Shown: positions 6,653 through 13,271 of the stretch, in pieces | How positions within the stretch are numbered: position 1 is the stretch's first letter | Layout: each line of letters opens with the position of its first letter | NCBI GenBank assembly: GCA_003232855.1 | Contig: QIKC01000306.1 | Span: forward strand, 1 to 13,271 | Source of the DNA: Verrucomicrobiales bacterium | GTDB taxonomy: Bacteria > Verrucomicrobiota > Verrucomicrobiia > Verrucomicrobiales > DEV007 | Direction of reading: 5' to 3' | DNA length: 13,271 nucleotides | Position numbers and translations under genes: made by a program | Notes under the pieces: generated by a model | Database searches by the model: none | Seen by the model: the letters and a program-made list of their open reading frames with translations, nothing else | Told to the model about the DNA's origin: nothing

Positions 6653-8770
6653 GTGCCTATCCGACCCGAAACCCCGCTCGCAGAAATCCCTGCCGTCGGC
6701 ACCAAACTGCGCCGCCAACTCGAAAAAATCGGCTACACCCGCGCCGGGCAGCTGCTAGAACACTACCCCCGCCGCTACGAGGATCGCACCCAGTTCGACG
6801 CCTTCCCCACCCACGAGACCGCGACCGCACTCTGCCTGCGCGGGGAAATCGTCGACACCGCCAAGCGCTTCTTCGGTCGCCGCCGCTTCTTCGAGGCCGC
6901 CGTCGAAGACGTCGAAGGCGGCGGCCTGCACCGCATCACCCTGCGCTGGTTCAACATGACCTACATCGACAAACTGATCGCCGTCGGCCAGGAAATCGTC
7001 GTTTACGGCAAAGTGAAACAAAGCGGATCACGACTGGTCATCGACCACCCGGAGTTCGAGACCATCGAAGCCCCCGCCGTGGCCGCGCTCGACGACGCAG
7101 ACGCCCCAGGCGCTACAGCCACACCGATCCACCTCGACCGCATCACCCCCATCTACCCGCTGCGCGAGGGCATCGGCGGCCGCGCGTTGCGTAAGGCGAT
7201 CTATCAAATCGTCGCCGACCTCGACCCGGACGCCTTCCCGGAAATCCTGCCCAACGGCGGCATCACGATCCCCACCGACCGCCTGCCGCGCGTCGAGGCA
7301 CTGCGCGCCATCCACTTCCCCGCAGACGCCGAGCAGTTGGCGCTCGCACGCCGCACACTCGCACTCGAAGAATTCTTCGCTCTACAACTCAACGTCGCCC
7401 GCCGCCGCGCCAGACACGACGCCCTGCCCGGCGCCATCCACTGCGGGCCAGGAGAACTTCTTGAGCAGTTCTTAGACGCACTGCCCTTCCAGCCCACCGA
7501 CGCCCAGCAGCGCTGCATCGCCGAGCTGCGCGCCGACCTCTCCGCGCCACGCCCCATGAACCGCCTGCTACAAGGCGACGTCGGCTCCGGCAAGACCCTC
7601 GTTGCTGTAGCCGCTATTTTGTTAGCCGTCGAATCCGGCTGCCAAGCCGCACTGATGGCACCCACCCAGATCCTCGCCGAACAACACCACCTCGTGCTCA
7701 GCCGCTGGCTAGAACCACTCGGCATCCGCGTCGGCCTGCGCACCGCAGCTCGGCGTAAAGGACGTGGCGACGACGAGATGCCACTCTTCGAAAGCGACCC
7801 GCCCGAGGTACTAGTCGGCACTCACGCACTGTTCTACGATTCGGTAGAATTCGCCAATCTAGGGCTGGTGGTGATCGACGAGCAGCACAAATTCGGCGTC
7901 GCCCAGCGCGGCAAACTCATCGGCCAAGGAGCCTGCCCCGACGTCCTGGTGATGACCGCCACCCCCATCCCGCGCACCCTCACCCTAACCGTCTACGGCG
8001 ACCTCGACGTCTCCGTCATCGACGAATTACCCAAAGGCCGAGGCAAAATCGTCACCGCCGTGCGCGACGCCAAGAAAAAAATCAAAGAAGCCACCCAATT
8101 CATCCGCGACCAGCTCGAAGAAGGTCGCCAAGCCTACCTCGTCTACCCACTGGTCGAAGACTCCGACAAGCTCAAAGCAAAGTCCGTCGAAGGCGAGTTC
8201 GAACAGTGGGCCGAACGCCTCGCCCCCTTCAAATGCGACCTCCTGCACGGTCGCATCCCACCCGAGGAAAAGGAACTCATCATGCGCGACTTCCGCGACG
8301 GCAAGACCGACGTGCTAGTGGCCACCACCGTCATCGAAGTCGGCGTCGATGTGCCCAACGCCAACATCATGTACATCTACAACGCCGAACGCTTCGGGCT
8401 CGCCCAGTTACACCAACTGCGCGGCCGCATCGGCCGCGGCGCGCACAAAAGCTACTGCGTGCTAATGGCCGACAAGCCCAGCGCCGAGGCACTAGCGAAA
8501 CTGCAAGTGCTCGAGGCCACCGACGACGGCTTCAAAATCGCCGAAGCCGACCTCAAGCTGCGCGGCCCCGGAGAGCTGCTCGGCACCGACCAAAGCGGCA
8601 TCGGCGCCCTCAAACTCGGCGACCTCGTCACCGAGACCGAACTGGTGCAGCTCGCACGACAACTCGCCGCCGAAGTCATCGCCACCGACCCCGAACTGGC
8701 CAAACCGCAGCACCAACACCTGCGCCACCTCCTGCTCGACGACGACCACGCCGCCGGTGTCGTCGCCTAA
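6653..8770 (+). CDS. recG: ATP-dependent DNA helicase RecG
   Basis: A 705-residue RecG, the superfamily 2 translocase that reverses stalled forks and migrates Holliday junctions. The N-terminal helix-hairpin and wedge region begins with EHYPRRYEDRTQF at about 36-48. Helicase motifs are GDVGSGKT at 308-315 (Walker A), PTQILAEQH, the DEQH box at 409-412 followed by KFGVAQR, and TATPIPRTL at 435-443. TTVIEVGVDVPNA and QLRGRIGRG at 588-596 complete the set, the last providing the arginine finger. Length and order are normal. The start is a GTG (MPIRPETPL) without a Shine-Dalgarno, 55 bp after recJ. The frame is open further upstream, but homology does not extend there. Probably co-transcribed with recJ. 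Confidence 0.96.
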   Translation: MPIRPETPLAEIPAVGTKLRRQLEKIGYTRAGQLLEHYPRRYEDRTQFDAFPTHETATALCLRGEIVDTAKRFFGRRRFFEAAVEDVEGGGLHRITLRWFNMTYIDKLIAVGQEIVVYGKVKQSGSRLVIDHPEFETIEAPAVAALDDADAPGATATPIHLDRITPIYPLREGIGGRALRKAIYQIVADLDPDAFPEILPNGGITIPTDRLPRVEALRAIHFPADAEQLALARRTLALEEFFALQLNVARRRARHDALPGAIHCGPGELLEQFLDALPFQPTDAQQRCIAELRADLSAPRPMNRLLQGDVGSGKTLVAVAAILLAVESGCQAALMAPTQILAEQHHLVLSRWLEPLGIRVGLRTAARRKGRGDDEMPLFESDPPEVLVGTHALFYDSVEFANLGLVVIDEQHKFGVAQRGKLIGQGACPDVLVMTATPIPRTLTLTVYGDLDVSVIDELPKGRGKIVTAVRDAKKKIKEATQFIRDQLEEGRQAYLVYPLVEDSDKLKAKSVEGEFEQWAERLAPFKCDLLHGRIPPEEKELIMRDFRDGKTDVLVATTVIEVGVDVPNANIMYIYNAERFGLAQLHQLRGRIGRGAHKSYCVLMADKPSAEALAKLQVLEATDDGFKIAEADLKLRGPGELLGTDQSGIGALKLGDLVTETELVQLARQLAAEVIATDPELAKPQHQHLRHLLLDDDHAAGVVA

Positions 8771-8891
8771 TCGCCTGAAAATTCCTCACATCCACCGCTC
8801 TATGTTGGGCTCATCCAATTTGTAAGCATTCCTTAAAATTTTAGTTGGTTTAATTATGAAAGGCGCTAGTTTAGAGAAATAGCAACTTTTT

Positions 8892-9641
8892 ATGGAAAAT
8901 ACAGCAACCATCGCCAAACCGCAGTTCGTATTTGCCGACCAGTTTGTGATCAACGATTCGGCAAACGCCGAATACTACGCACAGCTTCTGCGCGGCATGA
9001 CCCACAAACTCAACAACCTGCTCGCCGTCATCCAAGGCTTTTCCAGCCTCATCCTAATGGACGAGGGGATCGACGAGACCATCGTCGAAAATCTCGGCCA
9101 CATCAAAGAAGCGTCGGTCAGCGCCTCCGGCCTCTCCGAGCGCATGCTACCGGCCGGCGGCTGCACCCACATCACCATCCAGAACCTCGCACTCTGCGAC
9201 TTCCTACCGATGGTCGAAAACTCCCTCAAAGAGCCCTTCGAAAAAGCCGGCATCCCCGTAAACATCAAATGCCCAGCCGACGTCCCCGCCGTCAAAGCGG
9301 ATCCCGGCCGACTCAAGGACATCCTCATGGAACTCCTCTCCAACGCCGCCGAGGCCGCAGCCGATGGCGGCGGACAGGCCAGCTTTGAGATCTACAAGCC
9401 CGGTGGCTTCTCAGCCATCGAACAAAACCGCGTCGATATCCTCGTGCGCAACACCGGCTCGACGATCCCCGAAGAAAAACTTTCCACCATCTGGGAGCCA
9501 TTCAGCAGCACCAAAGAAAGCCGACACCTCGGCGTCGGCCTCTCCATCGCCGCAGTGCTCGCGGGGCAGATGGACATGAAACTCGGCGTCCACAGCGCCG
9601 AGGGCACCACCACCTTCTGGCTCAGCGTCCCAGCGCAATAG
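8892..9641 (+). CDS. Histidine-kinase-like protein without sensor, degenerate catalytic motifs
   Basis: A 249-residue soluble protein: a helical dimerisation/H-box segment (GMTHKLNNLLAVIQGFSSL at 35-53, candidate His38) plus a HATPase_c ATP-binding domain. The N-box is ILMELLSNAAEA at 144-155 (Asn151), the F-box is WEPFSSTK at 201-208 and the G2 box is HLGVGLSIA at 212-220. The G1 box reads VRNTGSTIP at 185-193 where DxGxGIP is usual, so the adenine-contacting Asp is Asn and the second Gly is Thr. The acidic residue after the H-box His is Lys39. No transmembrane, PAS, GAF or receiver domain is present, and no response regulator is adjacent. It could be a weak kinase, a phosphatase or a scaffold in a two-component pathway. 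The gene follows a 121-bp AT-rich gap after recG (8771-8891) in which I see no convincing promoter, terminator or ribosome binding site. Confidence 0.82.
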   Translation: MENTATIAKPQFVFADQFVINDSANAEYYAQLLRGMTHKLNNLLAVIQGFSSLILMDEGIDETIVENLGHIKEASVSASGLSERMLPAGGCTHITIQNLALCDFLPMVENSLKEPFEKAGIPVNIKCPADVPAVKADPGRLKDILMELLSNAAEAAADGGGQASFEIYKPGGFSAIEQNRVDILVRNTGSTIPEEKLSTIWEPFSSTKESRHLGVGLSIAAVLAGQMDMKLGVHSAEGTTTFWLSVPAQ

Positions 9642-9736
9642 CACCGCCTCTTGAGCGGAGCCCAAAGAGAGCGCCCTCCCTCGCGCCGACACCCTCCACC
9701 AGGGAAACGCTCCGCGCCGCGCGACCTTCGCCCGGA

Positions 9737-9773
9737 TCGGTCAACCTCGACCTCTCTTGCCGAGATCGACCGA
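9737..9773. terminator. Long imperfect hairpin downstream of the kinase-like gene
   Basis: TCGGTCAACCTCG (9737-9749) can pair with CGAGATCGACCGA (9761-9773) at 11 of 13 positions around an 11-nt loop. It lies about 95 bp after the stop. No T-run follows, so it is not a classic intrinsic terminator. It could be a processing/stability element or a binding site. Confidence 0.35.
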
Positions 9774-9925
9774 CTGCCTCACCCTTGTTGACATCGGTGA
9801 TCGCTACGTATTGAGGATATACAAAGCATCGCTCCACGGCGTTCGCTCCCATCCCGCACCCGGGCGCTGAACCAGCGCTTCCGCACCTTATCAGCAAAAA
9901 CTCCCCACTTGTTGACAATAAATTC

Positions 9926-9958
9926 GCGTTTCTGAAACGCAGCGCAGCGAGCTTTTTT
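9926..9958 (+). terminator. Hairpin followed by T6, weak terminator candidate
   Basis: GCGTTT (9926-9931) and AAACGC (9935-9940) form a perfect 6-bp stem with a 3-nt loop. A TTTTTT run follows at 9953-9958, 12 nt downstream. The distance to the T-run is too long for a textbook terminator. It may stop read-through from the kinase-like gene before the FHA promoter. Confidence 0.3.
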
Positions 9959-9962
9959 ATCG

Positions 9963-9975
9963 ACGATAATATCGT
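9963..9975. promoter_or_regulatory. Operator-like palindrome ACGATA-A-TATCGT
   Basis: A perfect inverted repeat of 6 bp arms around one base lies immediately upstream of the -35 box at 9977. Its position and symmetry fit a site for a dimeric regulator of the FHA-gene promoter. No regulator gene is nearby, so this is inference from placement alone. Confidence 0.35.
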
Positions 9976-9976
9976 G

Positions 9977-10004
9977 TTGCAAATTCTCTACAACGCATTA
10001 TAAT
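9977..10004 (+). promoter_or_regulatory. Strong promoter upstream of the FHA gene
   Basis: TTGCAA (9977-9982) and a perfect TATAAT (9999-10004) are separated by 16 bp within AT-rich DNA. The expected start near 10011 gives a leader of roughly 240 nt to the FHA ATG at 10254, or only about 13 nt to an earlier ATG at 10024. Confidence 0.6.
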
Positions 10005-10023
10005 TTCCAGATTATATTCAGCC

Positions 10024-10173
10024 ATGTTGCCGCAAATCGGCATCGTTTCCGAATTTTCGAACCCGTCCAAGCCAATGAAGTTGTTCACAAAATTTACCGC
10101 AATCGGCCATCAAAATTTTTCACATTGCCCATCTGCGTGCATCGTCTCAGCACCGCCACACTCCCGAAGATAG
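10024..10173 (+). CDS. Possible 49-residue leader/small ORF
   Basis: An ATG at 10024 opens a 49-codon frame ending in TAG at 10171-10173, just after the predicted transcription start. The peptide begins MLPQIGIVSEFSNPSKPMKL and ends in a Cys/Pro/Ser-rich tail. It has no motif I recognise. A small hairpin (TGCCG/CGGCA, 10028-10042) covers its first codons. It could be a regulatory upstream ORF, a small protein, or chance. The only support is its position behind a strong promoter. Confidence 0.2.
   Translation: MLPQIGIVSEFSNPSKPMKLFTKFTAIGHQNFSHCPSACIVSAPPHSRR
10028..10042 (+). promoter_or_regulatory. Small hairpin in the FHA-gene leader
   Basis: TGCCG (10028-10032) and CGGCA (10038-10042) pair perfectly around a 5-nt loop, about 17 nt into the predicted transcript. 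It may protect the 5' end of the mRNA or influence the small ORF. The stem is short and could be chance. Confidence 0.25.
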
Positions 10174-10253
10174 TCAAGGTTTACGTTCTCTCCGCGACGC
10201 CTATCTTCTTAGCTCTAGCGAATATTTAAACGCCTCAACTAACTCGACCCAAA

Positions 10254-11162
10254 ATGGCCGAACTTCGTTTCAAAATCTCCGAATCACAGACCATCCCCTT
10301 CAAGTTGCGCGGGGAGCTCACGACGCTCGGTCGAGATCCGTCTAACTCGATCGTCATCGACAACAACTACATCTCGACCTTCCACGCCGAGGTTCGCTTC
10401 GACTCCGCCGTGGGAAAATACGAGCTCGTCGATCTCGGCTCCTACAACGGCACCAAAGTCAACCGCGAGAAGATCGTCCGCTGCCACCTCGACGAAGGCG
10501 ACACCATCCATTTCGGGCAACTCGTCGCGACCCTGCACGTCGGAACGCCCAAGGCCGAAGCCAAGCCCAAACTCAAGCAACCCACCCCCGCCATCCCGAC
10601 GCGCGCCGCTGCCCGCGCACCGCTCTCAGCCGCACCCGCACCACAGATCAAACCGCGCCCAACCGGCCACCGCGACACCACCCGCCAAGTCCCCTCTCTA
10701 ACAAGTGCGACAGCGGTAAAGGTGCCGTCTCCCCCGGCGCATAGAATCCCCAAAACCCCTCCGACCAAACCGCTCGGAAAAACCCCAACCCCGAAACCGA
10801 TCCCCGTCGAAAACGACAAATCAAAAGCTATCGCCCCGCCGCGCGAAAAGCCACAGCCGAAGGCCAAAGCGGATCCGGTGGTTGAAAAAACTCCGCCTGC
10901 ACCTTCCAAAGTCAGCGTCAAAGACTTGAAGAAGGCCGAAAGCCGCCTCGCTAAACTCCAAGCATCCGCCGACAAGGCGACCGAAAAACGCGACGCCGCC
11001 GTCGCCGAACGCGACGAACTCAAACCCTTTCTCGCACAAGCGCGCAGAAATCGAAGCGGAATTGACGAAGCTGCGCGACGAGCGCAAGGCCGTACAAAAC
11101 AGCATCGACGAGCTGCACGGCTCGAAGAGCAAACTCACCGAAGCTCAACAACTCGCCGTTGA
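10254..11162 (+). CDS. FHA-domain protein, N-terminal part (frame lost near 11040)
   Basis: Residues 1-97 form a forkhead-associated domain, a phosphothreonine-binding module. Visible are TTLGRDPSNSIVID at 23-36 (Gly26-Arg27), ISTFHAEVRF at 40-49 (Ser41 and His44) and LGSYNGTKVN at 61-70 (Asn65-Gly-Thr). The key residues for phosphopeptide binding are present. Residues 98-221 are a Pro/Lys/Ala-rich linker. From about 222 a charged coiled coil begins (DLKKAESRLAKLQ). At about residue 262 the reading turns into arginine/serine-rich sequence and stops at 11160-11162. The coiled-coil pattern continues without break in the +1 frame. The true product is therefore probably one protein of more than 1,000 residues, and the last 40 residues of this frame are an artefact of the shift. 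It has no signal peptide or membrane segment, so it should be cytoplasmic. No Shine-Dalgarno precedes the ATG. Confidence 0.8.
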   Translation: MAELRFKISESQTIPFKLRGELTTLGRDPSNSIVIDNNYISTFHAEVRFDSAVGKYELVDLGSYNGTKVNREKIVRCHLDEGDTIHFGQLVATLHVGTPKAEAKPKLKQPTPAIPTRAAARAPLSAAPAPQIKPRPTGHRDTTRQVPSLTSATAVKVPSPPAHRIPKTPPTKPLGKTPTPKPIPVENDKSKAIAPPREKPQPKAKADPVVEKTPPAPSKVSVKDLKKAESRLAKLQASADKATEKRDAAVAERDELKPFLAQARRNRSGIDEAARRAQGRTKQHRRAARLEEQTHRSSTTRR

Positions 11163-13271
11163 CGAATTCGAAAAACTCGGTAGTGAACGCATCCGGCTCG
11201 ACCGCGAACACGGCGACCTGCGCGACGCCATCGCCCTCCTCGAAACCCAAAAAGGAGAACTCACCAAGGCGCACGCTTGTGCCGAAGACGAAAAATCACA
11301 GGCCGAACAAGAACTAAACGCCGCGCGCGCCAGCGCCAAAGACCAGATCGCCGATCTCTCCGGGCAAACCAAAAAACTGATCGCCGAGCAGAAAAAAGCC
11401 AAACACCAACTCGACGAAACCCGCGAAACGACCGGTAGTCTGGAGCAATCACGCGAGACCACCAGCGACGAAGTCGACAAGGCCGAAGAACGCCTGAGCG
11501 CCCTCAAGGCCGATATCGAAACCACCTTACACGCCAAACAAGCCGCCGAGACCACCGCCGCCGAAGCCCACTCGAAACTCGACACGGAGATCACCGCCGT
11601 CGCCACCGAGCGCGACCGCCTCAACCTCGAGCGCGACGAGCTCAACCGCCGCGTCGAAGTTCTGCGCGGTGCCGAGGAGCGGCTCGCCGAAGCCCAAGGG
11701 CGCGTCGATTCGCTAGAGCCCCAAGTGCTGGCGCTCGGCGAACAAAAATCCGCCCTCGACTCCGAGGTGATCGAAAGCCGCAAAGCCTACGCCGACTACC
11801 AAGAGGTCAAAGGCAACCTCGCACGCGATCGCTCCCTGCACGTGAAGGCACAGGACTCGCTATCGGCGACGGATGAAAAGCTGACCACGACCCGCGCCGA
11901 ACTCGCCGAACTCGCCGAGCAACAAGGCGCCGCTAAAACCAAATTCTCCACCCTCGAAGCACAGATCGACGAGCTCGAACTGCGTGGTCAAACACTGCGT
12001 TCAGAAGCCGGAGCATCAGAGACCGCAGTGGGCGAAGCGCGCGGCCAATTGAGCCAGCTCAACGCCCAAATACGCGAGGCGGAAATGGCCAAGGAGCAAG
12101 CCGAGACCGCACACGCCAACACCAAATCCGCCGCCCAAACCGAAGCCGCCGCCCTCGAACAAGCCGCCACAACCGCAGCGACAGCAATCTCCGACGCCGA
12201 CACGCAACATACGGCCATCTGTAAACAAAACGCAGCGATCGAAGCTTCGATCGCCGCCAACGAAACTCGCGTCACCGTCCTCGAAGCCGACTTCAAGCTG
12301 CGCTCCACAGACCTCTCCTCCGCCACTCAGGCCAAACAGGACGAACTCGAACACACCGAACAAATCCTCCAAGAACGCAGCGGCGAACTCGCCGCCGCCG
12401 GAAAAAAACTCGCAGAAGTTCAGTCCAGCCATAACGATTTAATGATAGCCATTACCACCCGCAGCGATGAGCAATCCACACTAGAGAAACAGGTCGCCAC
12501 CCTGATCGAGCAAACCGCCGAACTGGAAACACGCAAAAAAGATCTGGTCAAGACCGAGAAAAACCTCACCCAGCGCCGCGCCGAAGTGGCCGCCGCCGCC
12601 GAGAAAAAAGGCAACCTCGAATCCGACCGCACCGCGCTCGAACGCGAACTGATCGAGGCAAAATCCTCGATCGAAAAACGCCACGAAACCATCACCGATC
12701 TCGACACGCAAGTGGCCGACCTCGACGAGAAACGCCAGGAATACGAACGCATCCGCGCCGAATTCGCCGACCTCAAAAAACAGGTCGATGTCCTCGGCAA
12801 CCGCCGCGCCGAAATCGCCCACACCAAAACCAAACTCGAATTCGCACTCAGGGAATTTGGCGAAGTCACCTTGCGCGGACGCCGCGAACGCGAGGCGCTA
12901 GAAGAGGCCGAGCAGGCGCTGCAGCAAACGCGCGCCGACTTGCAAAATCTCTCTGCCGAATCTCGGCAACTGAGCGAACTGCGCTCGCAGCTCGACGCCA
13001 CCACCCGTGACCTCGACGAGCGCCGCCAGCGCATCGCCGATTCGGAAGCGGAGATCGCCAAACTCGAACAAGTCGGTGCCCGCGTCCGCGAAGAAACCAA
13101 CGACCTCGAGGTGCGCGCACAGAAATACCAGACGGTGCGCGTCGAAATCGAACGCCTCGAGGCACGCGCCGGCGAACTCCAATCCGCACAGACCAAGCTC
13201 GAGAGTGCCGAAAAACGGCTCGCGAAGGCACAGAAAGAGGAAAAGCACATCAGCACCGATATCAAACGCCT
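11041..13271 (+). CDS. Long coiled-coil region, continuation of the FHA protein (+1 frame, partial)
   Basis: Read in codons starting at 11041, the frame is open to the window end, more than 740 codons without a stop. It encodes an Ala/Glu/Lys/Arg/Leu-rich sequence with continuous heptad patterning, for example RAEIEAELTKLRDERKAVQ near the start and ELRSQLDATTRDLDERRQR near 12980. It has almost no proline, very few cysteines and no transmembrane stretch, as expected of an SMC/myosin-like rod. No ATG or GTG occurs in this frame until the GTG at 11767 and the ATG at 12085; a TTG at 11062 has no ribosome binding site. It is therefore best seen as the rest of the FHA gene, displaced by an indel in the GC-repeat AAGCGCGCAG at 11039-11048. 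Such rods usually act as spacers or scaffolds. The actual role and the C-terminus are unknown. Confidence 0.75.

Larger units (their letters stand above)
9642..10253. other. 612-bp intergenic region, GC-rich then AT-rich
   Basis: This region separates the kinase-like gene from the FHA gene. Positions 9642-9780 are GC-rich and contain a long imperfect hairpin. From about 9890 the base composition turns AT-rich, unlike anything else in the window, with a strong promoter, a 13-bp palindrome and a leader of about 240 nt. The 9-mer TTGTTGACA appears twice (9786-9794 offset by one, and 9909-9917), and a TTGTTCACA and a TTTTTCACA lie at 10081 and 10116. Minus-strand frames here (9918-9622, 9982-9779) have no recognisable motifs and I do not call them. 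Confidence 0.5.

Noticed and set aside
5856..6758. A 300-codon plus-strand frame overlapping recJ and the start of recG.
   Set aside because: It is an Arg/His/Pro-rich shadow of the high-GC recJ gene; the RecJ and RecG readings carry all conserved motifs.
9622..9982. Minus-strand frames of 98 and 67 codons in the intergenic region.
   Set aside because: They have no recognisable motif, ribosome binding site or promoter, and they overlap the hairpins and promoter elements of the opposite strand.
10081..10124. DnaA-box-like 9-mers (TTGTTCACA, TTTTTCACA) beside AT-rich DNA, suggesting a replication origin.
   Set aside because: Only one site fits the loose consensus. No cluster of TTATCCACA boxes is present, and no dnaA, dnaN, parAB or similar gene is nearby. 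Skew over a full replicon would be needed to support it.
12420..13265. A 281-codon minus-strand frame, and other minus-strand frames between 10284 and 13250.
   Set aside because: They are Ser/Arg/Phe/Cys-rich mirror readings of the Glu/Lys/Ala-rich coiled coil on the plus strand, without motifs or starts of their own.

Overview
The window is GC-rich bacterial DNA without any rRNA, tRNA, insertion sequence or CRISPR array that I can support. Most starts lack a Shine-Dalgarno sequence. The gene content (a surface-sugar operon, an exported nucleoredoxin-like protein, RecJ, RecG, a sensorless histidine-kinase-like protein, and an FHA protein with a very long coiled coil) would suit a Gram-negative of the Planctomycetota-Verrucomicrobiota group. 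That placement is a guess from gene style; no marker gene fixes it.

Region 1 (1-3841, minus strand) is a compact five-gene operon. In transcription order it encodes a family 2-like glycosyltransferase, a putative 2-oxoglutarate/Fe(II)-type oxygenase, a DegT/DnrJ/EryC1 aminotransferase, a WbqC-family protein, and a PglD/NeuD-like hexapeptide acyltransferase cut by the window edge. Junctions are 3 bp, two 4-bp stop/start overlaps and 11 bp, so the genes are probably co-translated. Together they look like a pathway making and transferring a modified amino sugar for a surface glycan. A consensus TATAAT lies so close to the first ATG that the mRNA would be almost leaderless.

Region 2 (3842-4264) is a divergent intergenic stretch with a promoter facing each way, a perfect 12-bp tandem repeat and a doubtful minus-strand ORF.

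Region 3 (4265-8770, plus strand) holds an exported thioredoxin/nucleoredoxin-like protein whose CxxC motif has lost its first cysteine, then recJ (ATGA overlap) and recG 55 bp later. RecJ (5'-3' ssDNA exonuclease) and RecG (branched-DNA helicase) both act in recombination and stalled-fork repair.

Region 4 (8771-9641) is a short AT-rich gap and a small soluble histidine-kinase-like protein with several degenerate catalytic positions and no sensor, transmembrane or receiver domain.

Region 5 (9642-10253) is a 612-bp intergenic region. Its GC-rich first part contains a long hairpin. Its AT-rich second part has a strong promoter, an operator-like palindrome, a leader hairpin and a possible 49-codon small ORF.

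Region 6 (10254-13271, plus strand) encodes an FHA domain, a proline/lysine-rich linker and the start of a coiled coil. The frame is then lost near 11040. The coiled coil continues uninterrupted in the +1 frame for more than 740 codons to the window end, with no credible start of its own. This is either one gene broken by a small indel, a sequencing error, or a recoding event.
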